Shown one piece after another: positions 1 to 9,267 of a DNA stretch of 63,808 bases. A program made the translations under genes and the position numbers. The notes under the pieces are model-generated. The model searched no databases. It was given only the letters and a program-made list of their open reading frames with translations, and was not told the DNA's origin. How positions within the stretch are numbered: position 1 is the first letter of the stretch; every line of letters starts with the position of its first letter. Source of the stretch: Acidobacteriota bacterium (lineage in GTDB: Bacteria > Acidobacteriota > Blastocatellia > Pyrinomonadales > Pyrinomonadaceae); contig JAFAVK010000001.1 of assembly GCA_019242475.1 (NCBI GenBank), forward strand, positions 1-63,808. Direction: 5' to 3'.

Positions 1-170
1 ATGGTGATCTTGGCGAGGATGGTCTGCGTCCCGCGCGGGCCGAAGGCCGTCGAAGAGATCGAGCTGGTGAAGAGCGAGCCGGCGTCGGCCTTGCCCGGCT
101 GCAAGAGCACCGAGACGACCAGCACGATGCAGGCCAGAAGAAAGAGTCCGTAGAGTAGGTAGCTGAGCAA
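1..170 (-). CDS. secG: SecG, preprotein translocase subunit (cut off by window edge)
   Basis: This is the N-terminal half of the small SecYEG subunit, which stimulates protein export through the inner-membrane translocon. Read on the minus strand it gives a first hydrophobic segment ([20 protein letters not shown]) followed by [10 protein letters not shown]. That matches the SecG pattern of a membrane helix, then a short QxGKGADAG-like loop. No ATG lies between the tpiA stop and the protein. The chosen start is TTG at 168-170, with a GAGG about 11 bases upstream; ATA and ATC codons lie a little further upstream. It starts 25 bases after the tpiA stop and closes a gap-pgk-tpiA-secG operon, a common bacterial order. 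The second helix lies outside the window. Confidence 0.8.
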   Translation of the reverse strand, partial: MLSYLLYGLFLLACIVLVVSVLLQPGKADAGSLFTSSISSTAFGPRGTQTILAKIT

Positions 171-194
171 AACTGTTATGACCTCGATTCCAAC

Positions 195-956
195 TTACCT
201 GTCGTAATTCACAATCTTTGCGAACGACTCGGCCTCCAGGCTCGCGCCGCCGACGAGCGCGCCGTCCACGTCCGGCTGTTTCATCAGCCCCGCGATGTTG
301 TCGGGTTTGACCGAGCCGCCGTAGAGGATGCGGAGCGCGGCGGCCGCTTCCTGCGAGAACCTACCCGCGAAAACGCGCCGGACAAACGCGTGCATCTCCT
401 GCGCTTGCTCCGGCGTCGCTGTACGTCCCGTCCCGATGGCCCAGACCGGTTCGTAGGCGATAATGATACGTTCGAGGTCGGAGGCTGTCAAATCACGCAG
501 GCCGCCCTCGACCTGCCCCTTCACGACCCTTTCGGCCACGCCGCCGTCGCGCTGCTCCAAGGTCTCGCCGACGCAGACGATGACGGTCAACCCCGCCTTC
601 AAGGCGGCCAAAGCCTTGCGGTTCACGAAGTCGTCCGACTCGTGGTAGAACTGCCGCCGCTCCGAATGCCCCACGATGACGTGCGACGCGCCCGCGTCCT
701 TCAGCATGTCGGCCGCGACCTCGCCCGTGTGCGCCCCGTGCTTCGACTCGGTCGAGCAGTCCTGCCCCGCGACGTGGATGTTCGAGCCTTCGAGCCGGTC
801 GGTCACAGTCTTCAAAGCCGTGAAGACTGGCGCGATGACCACCTCGCAGTGGTTCGCGTTCGCCACCAGTGGCTTCAAATCGACCGCCGTCTGCACCGAC
901 TCGGCGATCAGTTTGTACATCTTCCAGTTTCCGGCTATGACAGGTTTTCGGCTCAT
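195..956 (-). CDS. tpiA: Triosephosphate isomerase
   Basis: Cytosolic glycolytic enzyme that interconverts dihydroxyacetone phosphate and glyceraldehyde-3-phosphate. The 253 residues are normal TIM length. Visible catalytic elements are N10 and K12 in AGNWKM, H97 in [10 protein letters not shown]169 in [11 protein letters not shown], and the phosphate-binding YGGSVKPDN near the C terminus. The ATG start shares an ATGA overlap with the pgk stop, so the two are translationally coupled. It belongs to the gap-pgk-tpiA-secG operon on the minus strand. Nothing in it is unusual. Confidence 0.97.
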   Translation of the reverse strand: MSRKPVIAGNWKMYKLIAESVQTAVDLKPLVANANHCEVVIAPVFTALKTVTDRLEGSNIHVAGQDCSTESKHGAHTGEVAADMLKDAGASHVIVGHSERRQFYHESDDFVNRKALAALKAGLTVIVCVGETLEQRDGGVAERVVKGQVEGGLRDLTASDLERIIIAYEPVWAIGTGRTATPEQAQEMHAFVRRVFAGRFSQEAAAALRILYGGSVKPDNIAGLMKQPDVDGALVGGASLEAESFAKIVNYDR

Positions 957-2152
957 TTGTCGTTGAGTGCCGCGACGCCGGGCAGTTCGTCGCCGGCGAG
1001 GAATTCGAGGGTGGCGCCGCCGCCCGTCGAGATGTGCGTGATCTTGTCGGCGAGGCCGGCCTGGTGAATCGCGGAGACCGAGTCGCCGCCGCCGACGATG
1101 ACGGTCGCGCCCTTCTCTGCCGCGTCGGCGACGGCGTGTGCGACGCCGACGGTTCCCTCTTCAAAACCCTTCTCTTCGAAGACGCCCATCGGGCCGTTCC
1201 AGATGATCGTCCGCGCGCCCTCAAGCTCGTGCGCGAAGAGCGCGACCGTCTCGCGGCCGATGTCCAAGCCGACGAGCCCCTGGTTGGTGAACTCGACGGG
1301 GATCGTCTTGCGGCTGTTGAGCGGGTCGTAGCTGTCCACGACTTGATGGTCGGTCGGAAGGACGAGTTTGACGCCCTCGGCCTCGGCGCGTCGTTTGACT
1401 TCGCGCGCGGTCTCCATCATGTCGTCTTCGACGAGCGACTTGCCGGTGTTGAAGCCCTCGGCCTTGAAGAAGGTGTAGGCCATCGCGCCGCCGATGAGAA
1501 TCTTGTCCACCTTGCGGCTGATGAGCGAGTTGATGACCGGAATCTTGTCCGAGACCTTCGCGCCGCCGAGGATGGCGACGAAGGGCCGCTCCGGGTTGTT
1601 CAGCGCGCGCCCGAGGTACTCCAGCTCCTTCTCCATCAGGAGCCCCGCCGCCGCCTTCTTGACGTGCTTCGTGATGCCGGCGGTCGAGGCGTGCGCGCGG
1701 TGCGCCGCCCCGAACGCGTCGTTCACGTAGAGCCCATCGCACAGCTTCGCCAGCTGGGCCGCGAAGCCGTCGTCGTTCTCCTCCTCCTCCTTGTGGAAGC
1801 GGAGATTTTCGAGCAGCAGCACCTCGCTGTCCTTCAGACGCGCCGCCGCCGCTTCCGCCGCCTCGCCGACGCAGTCCTCGGCGAAGGCGACCGGCCTGTC
1901 CAGAATGTCCGACAGGTGCTCGCCCACCGGGCGCAGGCTGTACTTCTCGACGCGCTCGCCCTTCGGCCGCCCCAGGTGCGACGCGAGGATGACGCGCGCC
2001 CCCTGCTTCAACGCGTACTCGATGGTCGGCACGGCCGCGCGGACGCGCGTGTCGTCGCCGACCTTCCCGTCCTTCACCGGCACGTTGAAGTCAACGCGCA
2101 CGAAGACGCGCTTGCCCTGCAAGTCGAGGTCTTTGATGGAAAGCTTTTGCAT
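953..2152 (-). CDS. pgk: Phosphoglycerate kinase
   Basis: Transfers the acyl phosphate of 1,3-bisphosphoglycerate to ADP, giving 3-phosphoglycerate and ATP in the cytosol. The 399-residue length is typical. Characteristic segments are RVDFNVP near residue 22, the HLGRPKG substrate loop, the GGAKVSDKI hinge region and the nucleotide-binding GGGDSVSA near the C terminus. The stop overlaps the tpiA start by four bases. Between it and the upstream gap gene lies a long palindromic repeat (2163-2235), so pgk may be partly uncoupled from gap at the RNA level. Confidence 0.97.
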   Translation of the reverse strand: MQKLSIKDLDLQGKRVFVRVDFNVPVKDGKVGDDTRVRAAVPTIEYALKQGARVILASHLGRPKGERVEKYSLRPVGEHLSDILDRPVAFAEDCVGEAAEAAAARLKDSEVLLLENLRFHKEEEENDDGFAAQLAKLCDGLYVNDAFGAAHRAHASTAGITKHVKKAAAGLLMEKELEYLGRALNNPERPFVAILGGAKVSDKIPVINSLISRKVDKILIGGAMAYTFFKAEGFNTGKSLVEDDMMETAREVKRRAEAEGVKLVLPTDHQVVDSYDPLNSRKTIPVEFTNQGLVGLDIGRETVALFAHELEGARTIIWNGPMGVFEEKGFEEGTVGVAHAVADAAEKGATVIVGGGDSVSAIHQAGLADKITHISTGGGATLEFLAGDELPGVAALNDK

Positions 2153-2162
2153 GCTCGTAAAC

Positions 2163-2235
2163 CGTGAACCGTGAACCGTAAACCGTGATGAAAGGCGGGA
2201 GCCCTCTTGTCACGGTTTACGGTTCACGGTTCACG
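2163..2235. repeat. Long hairpin of GTGAACC/GTAAACC words between gap and pgk
   Basis: Two perfectly complementary 26-base arms (2163-2188 and 2210-2235) flank a 21-base loop. Each arm is itself built of 7-8 base words such as CCGTGAA and CCGTAAA. The same word order recurs in the hairpin at 9184-9261, so this is a dispersed family. There is no U-tract, so it is not a standard intrinsic terminator. It sits inside the glycolytic operon and could be an mRNA-stability or attenuation element; that role is inference. Confidence 0.85.
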
Positions 2236-2239
2236 TTCT

Positions 2240-3247
<1,008 letters not shown>

Positions 3248-3674
3248 TGTGACGGGAGCCTCCTCACTCGCTCTAAATTCTCGCAGACACACACGCCGCG
3301 ACGCGCGTCGGGTGCGCGTGTGAACTACGGTCAATTCTCAGGGCTGACTCATAAAGGATGAAGACTAAGCCCCCACGCCCCCTCTGTCAAGCGAACCCTC
3401 CGCCGCCCCGCTTCGTCTTAAACAGGCGCGTGACGGCCGTCACTTTCGGGTGCGCGGGGCGCCCACGCGCGGCGGGTTAAATGTATGTTTTTGAAACCCC
3501 GTGCGGGCGGGGGACGTAGTAGGCACAGGTTCGGACGCGGCTTGGAAGGGTGGTCTTGAAGGAGCCGCGGCCTGCCGTTTGCAACCCCGTTTCGACGTTC
3601 GCGCTTCGGCAATTTTTATTCTCGCGCGCGGGCACAGCGCGCATCCCCTCCGGGACAGTTTTAAGGTAGAGAAA
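3248..3674. other. Divergent intergenic region between gap and the TolC-like gene
   Basis: This 427-base spacer separates two divergent genes. It holds the gap promoter (listed separately). Upstream of the plus-strand gene a short AAGGTAGAGAAA stretch (3663-3674) supplies a weak ribosome site. No convincing plus-strand promoter, small RNA or conserved ORF was recognised; the open frames running through it look like GC-driven shadows. Confidence 0.6.
3362..3390 (-). promoter_or_regulatory. Sigma70-type promoter of the gap operon
   Basis: Read on the minus strand, TTGACA (3385-3390) is followed by exactly 17 bases and then TAGTCT (3362-3367). Transcription would start near 3355, about 110 bases before the gap ATG. 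The -35 box is perfect and the -10 box matches 4 of 6 positions. Confidence 0.6.
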
Positions 3675-5930
3675 ATGGTCAAACAGAGTCGGTCTATCAA
3701 CACAAGGAAGCGGGCCCAAGCCCTCCTCCCCTCGACGTTCCTCTGCGCCCTTCTCGTTTTCGGGAACGCGGTGTCCGCTTTTGGGAATGTCCCGGCCAGC
3801 CGTAAGGCGCGCGCCAAGTCCGCGCCGGCCTCGACGAAGGAGACCCCGCAGCCTTCCGCAAGCGCGGCCGAGCCCGCTCAGCCCACGGGCAAGGGCAAGT
3901 CGGTCTTCACGAAGGTCGGCGAGCCCTTCGTCGTCGAGACGGCCGCCGTCCAGCAGTCTTCGACGCAGACGCCCGCGCAGCAGGACGCGACGCGCCCGCC
4001 GGGCACGCAGCAGCAGCAGAGCGTCCCGCCCGGGGCGCAGACGAACCCGCAAGACCCGCGCACGCCCCCCGGCTCGACGCGCCCCGCGCCGCAGAACCCG
4101 CCGGGCGTCGAGACGGCCCCCGTCACGCAGCCGCCCGCGACCACGCGGCCCGCCCCCGCGCAGACCGACCCGGCCACGCAGTCGGGCGCGCCTCCGACGA
4201 CTCCCGTCGAGCCGAGCGCCCCCGAGCAGGAGCCGGCCTTCCCGGTCGTCCAGCCGCGCCCCGTGCCGCCCCTGCCCGACCTCGCGCGCGTCGGCGTCAC
4301 GGGCACCGACACGCTCTCGCTCACGCTCAACGAGGCCATCCGCCGCGCCCTCGAAAACAACAACGACATCGAGGTGGCGCGCGCCGACGTGCGCCTCGCC
4401 GAGCAGACGCTCAACGCCTTGGGCGGCGTCTACGACCCGGTCTTCAACTACACGCCCGAGGTCAACTACAGCGTCCGCCCCGTCGCCAACATCTTCGCCG
4501 GCGCGGGCACGGGCGGCACGGTCTCGACGACCGACTACAACAACGACTTCTCGGTCAACAAGCAGTTCGTCAAGGGCGGCGGCAACTTCACATATTTCTT
4601 CAACAACACGCGCGAGAAGACCTCGGCACAGAACAGCTCGCTCAACCCGTTCTACTCCTCGACGCAGGGCCTCCAGTTCACGCAGCCGCTCTGGCGCAAC
4701 CGCTCCATCGACCGCAACCGCCAGCAGATTCGCATCCAGCGCAAGCGGTTGGAGCAGACGGACGCGGACTTCCGCCTCCGCACCATCAACATCATCTCGC
4801 AGGTGCAGAGCGCCTACTGGGACCTGGTCTTCGCCCTGCGCAACGAGCAGAACCAGATTGCCAACGTGAAGCTGGCGCAGGAGAACTTCCGCCGCACGGA
4901 GGCGTCCGTCGTCGCCGGCGCGTCCGCCCCGCTTCAGCGCGCCGAGATCGAGACCGAGCTTGCCACGCGCGAGTCGGGCCTGCTCGTCGCCAACCAGCAG
5001 GTGACTTTCGCCGAGAACACCCTCAAGAACCTGCTCATCAAGGACACGCTCTCGCCCGACTGGTCGAAGGCGCTCGTCCCGACCGACTCGCCCTCTTTCG
5101 ACGAGACGCCGGTCAACCTTGAGACGGCGCTCAAGGAGGCGCACGACAACCGCCCCGAGATGCGCCGCCTGCGGCTCGAAGAGGACGTGAACGACATCAA
5201 CCTTCAGTTCTACAAGAACCAGACGAAGCCGCGCGTTGATCTCGTCGGCACGGTCTCGACCAACGGCCTCGCCGGCACGGTCAACCCCGACCTCGTCGAT
5301 ACGACGCCGTCGCCGCTCATCTCGGGCAGCGCGGACGTGTTCCTCTTGGGGGAGGTCAACACGCTGCGCGCGGCGCAGGGGCTCGCCCCCGTCACCTCGC
5401 CGATCGTCACCCCCTCGGGTGGCACCTTCCCGCAGCAGCTCGTCGGCGGCTACTTCCAGACGCTCAAGAACACCTTCAGCCTCGACACGCGCCAGATCGT
5501 CGTGAGCGCGGTCATCTCGCTCCCCTGGAAGAACCGCACGGCCGAAGCCAACCTCGCCTACGCGCAGATTCAGCGCGAGCAGCTCGCCGCGCAGACGCGC
5601 TCGCAGGATCAGGGCATCGAGGTCGAAGTGCGCAACGCCGTCCAGTCGGTCGAGACGGCGCGCCGCCGCGTGCTGTCGGCGCGCTCCGCGCTGCACGCGG
5701 CGGAGGAGCAGCTCGCCGGCGAGCGCCGCCTCTATCAGGTCGGCCGCTCGACGACCTTCCTCCTCTTCCAGCGCGAGAACGCGCTCGTCTCCGCGCAGAA
5801 CCAGGAGTTGCAGGCGCAGACCGACTACAACAAGGCGCTCGCAGACCTCCAGCGCGCGACCTCGACGACGCTGCGCTCGAACAACGTCATCATCGACTCG
5901 CCGGTCGCGCCCGAGAAGTTCGGGAAGTAG
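3675..5930 (+). CDS. TolC-family outer membrane efflux protein with a Pro/Gln/Thr-rich N-terminal extension
   Basis: Trimeric outer-membrane channel of a type I secretion or efflux system. From ATG 3675 it has 751 residues; an upstream open frame is ignored because the Sec signal peptide (STFLCALLVFGNAVSA, about residues 20-35) starts cleanly from this ATG. Residues about 45-195 are a disordered stretch rich in Pro, Thr, Ala and Gln. The outer-membrane-efflux domain follows, starting near SLTLNEAIRRALENNN and showing the two repeated coiled-coil/strand halves. The typical TolC is about 450-500 residues, so the excess is the Pro-rich linker. No inner-membrane pump or adaptor gene is adjacent, so its partner is unknown. 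A strong hairpin terminator follows it. Confidence 0.88.
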   Translation: MVKQSRSINTRKRAQALLPSTFLCALLVFGNAVSAFGNVPASRKARAKSAPASTKETPQPSASAAEPAQPTGKGKSVFTKVGEPFVVETAAVQQSSTQTPAQQDATRPPGTQQQQSVPPGAQTNPQDPRTPPGSTRPAPQNPPGVETAPVTQPPATTRPAPAQTDPATQSGAPPTTPVEPSAPEQEPAFPVVQPRPVPPLPDLARVGVTGTDTLSLTLNEAIRRALENNNDIEVARADVRLAEQTLNALGGVYDPVFNYTPEVNYSVRPVANIFAGAGTGGTVSTTDYNNDFSVNKQFVKGGGNFTYFFNNTREKTSAQNSSLNPFYSSTQGLQFTQPLWRNRSIDRNRQQIRIQRKRLEQTDADFRLRTINIISQVQSAYWDLVFALRNEQNQIANVKLAQENFRRTEASVVAGASAPLQRAEIETELATRESGLLVANQQVTFAENTLKNLLIKDTLSPDWSKALVPTDSPSFDETPVNLETALKEAHDNRPEMRRLRLEEDVNDINLQFYKNQTKPRVDLVGTVSTNGLAGTVNPDLVDTTPSPLISGSADVFLLGEVNTLRAAQGLAPVTSPIVTPSGGTFPQQLVGGYFQTLKNTFSLDTRQIVVSAVISLPWKNRTAEANLAYAQIQREQLAAQTRSQDQGIEVEVRNAVQSVETARRRVLSARSALHAAEEQLAGERRLYQVGRSTTFLLFQRENALVSAQNQELQAQTDYNKALADLQRATSTTLRSNNVIIDSPVAPEKFGK

Positions 5931-5952
5931 CCGGAAGTTAAGTCGTGCAAAA

Positions 5953-5993
5953 AGCGGCCGCGAGAGACGAACTCTCGCGGCCGCTCTCTTTTA
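5953..5993 (+). terminator. Rho-independent terminator after the TolC-like gene
   Basis: A 14-bp GC-rich stem (5953-5966 with 5972-5985) has a 5-base loop and is followed by CTCTTTTAT. It ends the TolC-like transcript 22 bases past its stop. Because it lies just upstream of the glycosyltransferase, an ATG at 5945 in that frame is unlikely to be the real start of that gene. Confidence 0.85.
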
Positions 5994-6043
5994 TCCGCCT
6001 GCCCCTTTACTCCCGCGCACGCGTTTGCGTATCCTCAAGCGCC

Positions 6044-6829
6044 TTGAGAATCTCCGCCACCATCATCACCTTCAACGAGGCCGAGAACATCCGCGCGGCG
6101 TGCGAGTCGGTCGCCTGGGCCGACGAGATCCTCGTCGTCGATTCACGCTCGACCGACGCCACGGTCGAGATTGCCGAGGAGTGCGGCGCCCGGGTCGTCG
6201 TCCGCGACTGGCCCGGCTTCGCCGCGCAGAAGCAGTTCGCCGCGGAGAGTGCCGCGCACGACTGGGTCTTCAGCCTCGACGCCGACGAGCGCGTCACCGA
6301 CGAGCTGCGCGCGGGCGTCCTGTCTTTACGCGACGGCGACCAGACGAAGCTCGCCGACGGCTACCGCGTCGCGCGCCGCTCCTTCTACATGGGACGTTGG
6401 ATCAAGGGCGGGGGCTGGTACCCGGACTACCAGCTCCGTCTCTACGACCGCAGGCGCGGCCGCTGGGAGGGCGCGCACATCCACGAGTCGGTGAAGATGC
6501 GGCCGGGCGCGCGCGTCGAGACGCTCTCAGGCGACCTCCAACACTTCAGCGTCCAGGACGCCGCGCACCACCACCGTATGATCGGCGAGCGCTACGCGCC
6601 GCTGGCGGCGCGCCAGATGTTCGAGTCGGGCCGCCGCACCTCCCCGCTCCGCATCGCCACGGCCGCGCCCGCCGCCTTTGCACGCAGCTTCATCCTCAAG
6701 GGCGGCTTCCGCGACGGCCTCGCCGGCCTCGCCATCGCGCGCTTCGCCGCGCACCACGCCTTCCTCAAACACGTCATGCTCTGGGAAATGCAGCAGGGGA
6801 AGAAGGGAGTAATGATGAATGAGGAGTGA
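6044..6829 (+). CDS. Family 2 glycosyltransferase, WaaE/KdtX-like
   Basis: Cytoplasmic inverting glycosyltransferase, likely acting on lipopolysaccharide core or another cell-surface glycan. The start is the TTG at 6044 (MRISATIITFNEAENI), which gives 261 residues, the usual WaaE-like length. An in-frame ATG at 5945 lies before the preceding terminator hairpin and is rejected. GT2 features are the ITFNEAENI strand, the VVDSRSTD nucleotide-binding loop and FSLDADERVTDEL carrying the DxD. The C terminus (GVMMNEE) is encoded by the left arm of a long palindrome, so the last residues are probably not conserved. The acceptor sugar cannot be told from sequence. Confidence 0.85.
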   Translation: MRISATIITFNEAENIRAACESVAWADEILVVDSRSTDATVEIAEECGARVVVRDWPGFAAQKQFAAESAAHDWVFSLDADERVTDELRAGVLSLRDGDQTKLADGYRVARRSFYMGRWIKGGGWYPDYQLRLYDRRRGRWEGAHIHESVKMRPGARVETLSGDLQHFSVQDAAHHHRMIGERYAPLAARQMFESGRRTSPLRIATAAPAAFARSFILKGGFRDGLAGLAIARFAAHHAFLKHVMLWEMQQGKKGVMMNEE

Positions 6830-6893
6830 TGAATGATGAATACCGCCGTGTCGAGGTATTCATCATTCATCACTCCTCATTCATCATTACTCC
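6806..6893. repeat. Perfect 39-bp hairpin of ATGATGAATGAGGAG words across two convergent gene ends
   Basis: Arms 6806-6844 and 6855-6893 are perfectly complementary over 39 bases around a 10-base loop. The arm is a run of related words (AATGATGAAT, GAGGAGTGATG, AATGATGAAT). The stop codons of the convergent glycosyltransferase (6827-6829) and carboxypeptidase (6887-6889) both lie inside it. It probably acts as a bidirectional transcription barrier or RNA end protector; that is inference, since no U-tract is present. Confidence 0.9.
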
Positions 6894-8158
6894 AAGACTT
6901 CGAGGTCGGTGCTCTCCAACTGGTGGCGGGGCTTTTCGGGTTTGGGGATGGGGACGGGGATGTCCTGGCTGAGTGTGATCTCGGCGAGGAGCTGGTCGGT
7001 GAGCTGGCGCGACTCGGCCACGGCCGACCCCTGGTTGAAGACGACGAAGTAGACCTTGCCGTACTTCTGCGTGTAGACGACGCCGCCGAGGCTCGCCATC
7101 CCGCCGTCGTCGTGGACGAGCGTGCCGGTCTTCGCCACGACCGCGCCTTCGAGCGGCGTGCCCACCATCCTGCGGCGCAACGTCCCGTAGTCGTCGCTCG
7201 CCACCGCCATGATGTCCGCCAGCTCAAGCCCCTGCCTGTGTGTCTCGTCGTCGAGCGCGCGGATGACCGCGACGAGCCCGCGCGGCGTCATGCGGTTGAC
7301 TTCGAGCCCCGAGGTCGTCGAGAGCTGCACCTGCTCGGGCGGGAGCTTCACCTCATCGATCAGGAATTGGCGCACGCCGTCAGGCCCGCCGACCAGCGCG
7401 CCCAGGCGCTGGGCGACGAAGTTGCTCGAATGCGCGTTCATGTAGAGCAGTATGTCGTGCAGAGGGTACGAGAGCACCGCGAACGTCGGCTCGCCGGCCG
7501 GCGCGTCCACGACCGAGAACGTCTTCGGGTTGACTTTCAGCACCTTGGCGAGGCGCTGCGCCGACTCCTCCGGCTTGTCCGTGAAGTTGAAGACGAAGTC
7601 GGGCGTGACGATTAGCTCGCCCTCGAACTTCTTGACGCCGCGCTCGGCCAGCTTCTTCGCGACGAGCGTCGCGTGGAAGTCGCCGAAGGTCGGGTCGCCT
7701 CCGGCGACGACGAGCCGCCCGCGCAGCACGCCCGACTTGTCCACATCGCCGTCGATGTAGAACTTCGTCTCGAAACGGAAATCCTTGCCAAGCTTGTGCA
7801 GCGCGGTGAGTGAGGTCGTGAGCTTGACGAGCGAGGCCGGGTTGAAAGCGCCGTCCGCGTTATATTCGGCGAGCGTGGCACGGCCGTCGAGCGATTGCAC
7901 GAGCAGCGCGTGGCGCGCGGGGTCGTCGCCGCGCCCCGTGTACCAGCCGGCCACGTCGAAGGCAGAGACCTGTGGCGCGGGCGGCGCGGGCACGGCCGAA
8001 GCGGGCACGGGCGGGGCCGCCCGTTTCAAAGGAATCTGTATGTAAGCGGCGGCGGCCCTGCGCGCGTCCTTCATCAGCGCGTAGGGCGCGAAGGTCAGCG
8101 TGAGGATGACGGCGGCGCCGACTACCATCATCGCGTAGATAGGTTTGCGAGGGTTCAC
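6887..8158 (-). CDS. dacB: D-alanyl-D-alanine carboxypeptidase/endopeptidase, PBP4 family (peptidase S13)
   Basis: Periplasmic penicillin-binding protein that trims or opens peptidoglycan cross-links. All three active-site motifs are present: S109-L-V-K112 (SxxK), S244-S-N246 (SxN) and K343-T-G (KTG). An N-terminal hydrophobic segment at residues 9-29 acts as signal or anchor, followed by an Ala/Pro-rich linker. At 423 residues it is shorter than the E. coli enzyme, with a reduced insert after the SxxK motif. The start is GTG at 8158, supported by AAGGAGG eight bases upstream. Its last codons lie in the convergent palindrome, and it is divergent from the prepilin peptidase gene. Confidence 0.9.
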   Translation of the reverse strand: MNPRKPIYAMMVVGAAVILTLTFAPYALMKDARRAAAAYIQIPLKRAAPPVPASAVPAPPAPQVSAFDVAGWYTGRGDDPARHALLVQSLDGRATLAEYNADGAFNPASLVKLTTSLTALHKLGKDFRFETKFYIDGDVDKSGVLRGRLVVAGGDPTFGDFHATLVAKKLAERGVKKFEGELIVTPDFVFNFTDKPEESAQRLAKVLKVNPKTFSVVDAPAGEPTFAVLSYPLHDILLYMNAHSSNFVAQRLGALVGGPDGVRQFLIDEVKLPPEQVQLSTTSGLEVNRMTPRGLVAVIRALDDETHRQGLELADIMAVASDDYGTLRRRMVGTPLEGAVVAKTGTLVHDDGGMASLGGVVYTQKYGKVYFVVFNQGSAVAESRQLTDQLLAEITLSQDIPVPIPKPEKPRHQLESTDLEVLE

Positions 8159-8308
8159 GGCGCCGTCCTCCTTCCCGAAATGTTCGTCTCAACCACTGTA
8201 TGATTCCAGCCTTTCGCAAAGCATGATAAAGCTTTAATATGCAAATAGGGCGCCACGCGTCAAGCCGAGCCCTGCGTTAAACCATTCTTCTTTCTTCATC
8301 CACAGCGA

Positions 8309-9178
8309 ATGGACATTCTTCAGAGATTCGTGACACAGGACGCGCTGACCGGCTTGCCGGGGTACGTCATTGCCGCGGCCGTCGGCGTCCTCGGGGCCAT
8401 CATCGGGAGTTTTTTGAACGTCGTCATCCACCGCGTCCCCCGCGAAGAGTCGATTGCCTTCCCCGCCTCGCACTGCCCCGAGTGCGACACCGCGATACGG
8501 CCGTACGACAACATTCCTGTCGTCAGTTGGGCCGTCCTGCGTGGGCGCTGCCGCGCCTGCCGCGCCCCCATCTCGGCGCGCTACCCGGCGGTCGAATTGT
8601 TGACGGGCGTACTCTTCGCGCTCACGTACCTTCTGCACTCGGGCCTGACGCTCTCGCTCCCGTTCGACCTCGCCTTCGTCGCGGCCGTCGTCGCCCTCGT
8701 CTTCATCGACGCCGAGCACATGATTCTGCCGAACGTCATCACCTACCCCGGCGCGGGCCTCGCGCTCGCCGCGCGCGTGCTGGTGCCGAACCTCTACGGC
8801 GTGGCCTCGCTCGGCGGCGGACACGCGCCCGCGTGGCTGCTCTCGCTCGGCGGCGCGGTGCTGGGCGCGCTGGCGGGCGGGGGGTTCCTGTGGCTGGTCG
8901 GCTGGCTCTGGGAGCGCGCGCGCGGGGTCGAGGCGATGGGGCTCGGCGACGTGAAGATGATGTTCATGGTGGGCGCCTTCCTCGGCTGGCCCTTGACGAT
9001 GCTGACGATCTTCGTCGGCGTGCTCACCGGCTCAATCGCGGGCGTGGCCGCGATGGCAAGGCGCGGCGAGCGCGACATGCAGATGCTCCTCCCCTTCGGC
9101 ATCTTCCTCGGCCTCGGCTCGCTCGTCAGCCTCCTCTTCGGCACGCGCCTCATCGATTGGTACGTGGGGAAATTCTGA
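8309..9178 (+). CDS. pilD: Type IV prepilin peptidase/methyltransferase (A24)
   Basis: Inner-membrane aspartyl protease that removes prepilin leader peptides and N-methylates the new N terminus, needed for type IV pili or type II secretion. The 289 residues show the usual layout: a first helix with GSFLNVVIHRVP, two zinc-type CxxC pairs (C56/C59 and C81/C84), then a multi-pass domain with catalytic D134 in FIDAEHMILPN and D214 in GLGDVKM. No pilin genes are adjacent, so it is probably a shared, unlinked processing enzyme. The ATG at 8309 is kept; the ribosome site is weak. Confidence 0.94.
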   Translation: MDILQRFVTQDALTGLPGYVIAAAVGVLGAIIGSFLNVVIHRVPREESIAFPASHCPECDTAIRPYDNIPVVSWAVLRGRCRACRAPISARYPAVELLTGVLFALTYLLHSGLTLSLPFDLAFVAAVVALVFIDAEHMILPNVITYPGAGLALAARVLVPNLYGVASLGGGHAPAWLLSLGGAVLGALAGGGFLWLVGWLWERARGVEAMGLGDVKMMFMVGAFLGWPLTMLTIFVGVLTGSIAGVAAMARRGERDMQMLLPFGIFLGLGSLVSLLFGTRLIDWYVGKF

Positions 9179-9183
9179 AATGC

Positions 9184-9261
9184 CGTAAATCGTGAATCGT
9201 AAACCGTGACAAGATAAGAACAGGCTTTAATCTTGTCACGGTTTACGGTTCACGGTTCACG
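9184..9261. repeat. Long hairpin, second copy of the GTGAACC/GTAAACC family
   Basis: Arms of 32 bases (9184-9215 and 9230-9261) pair with three mismatches around a 14-base loop. The right arm shares the word order of the 2210-2235 arm of the first copy. It fills nearly all the space between the prepilin peptidase stop and the histidine kinase start, which are codirectional, so it may insulate the kinase from readthrough. Confidence 0.85.
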
Positions 9262-9267
9262 CCTCTT

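Noticed and set aside
5945..6043. ATG at 5945 as the glycosyltransferase start
   Set aside because: It lies before a strong terminator hairpin at 5953-5993 and would add a 33-residue extension not seen in the family.
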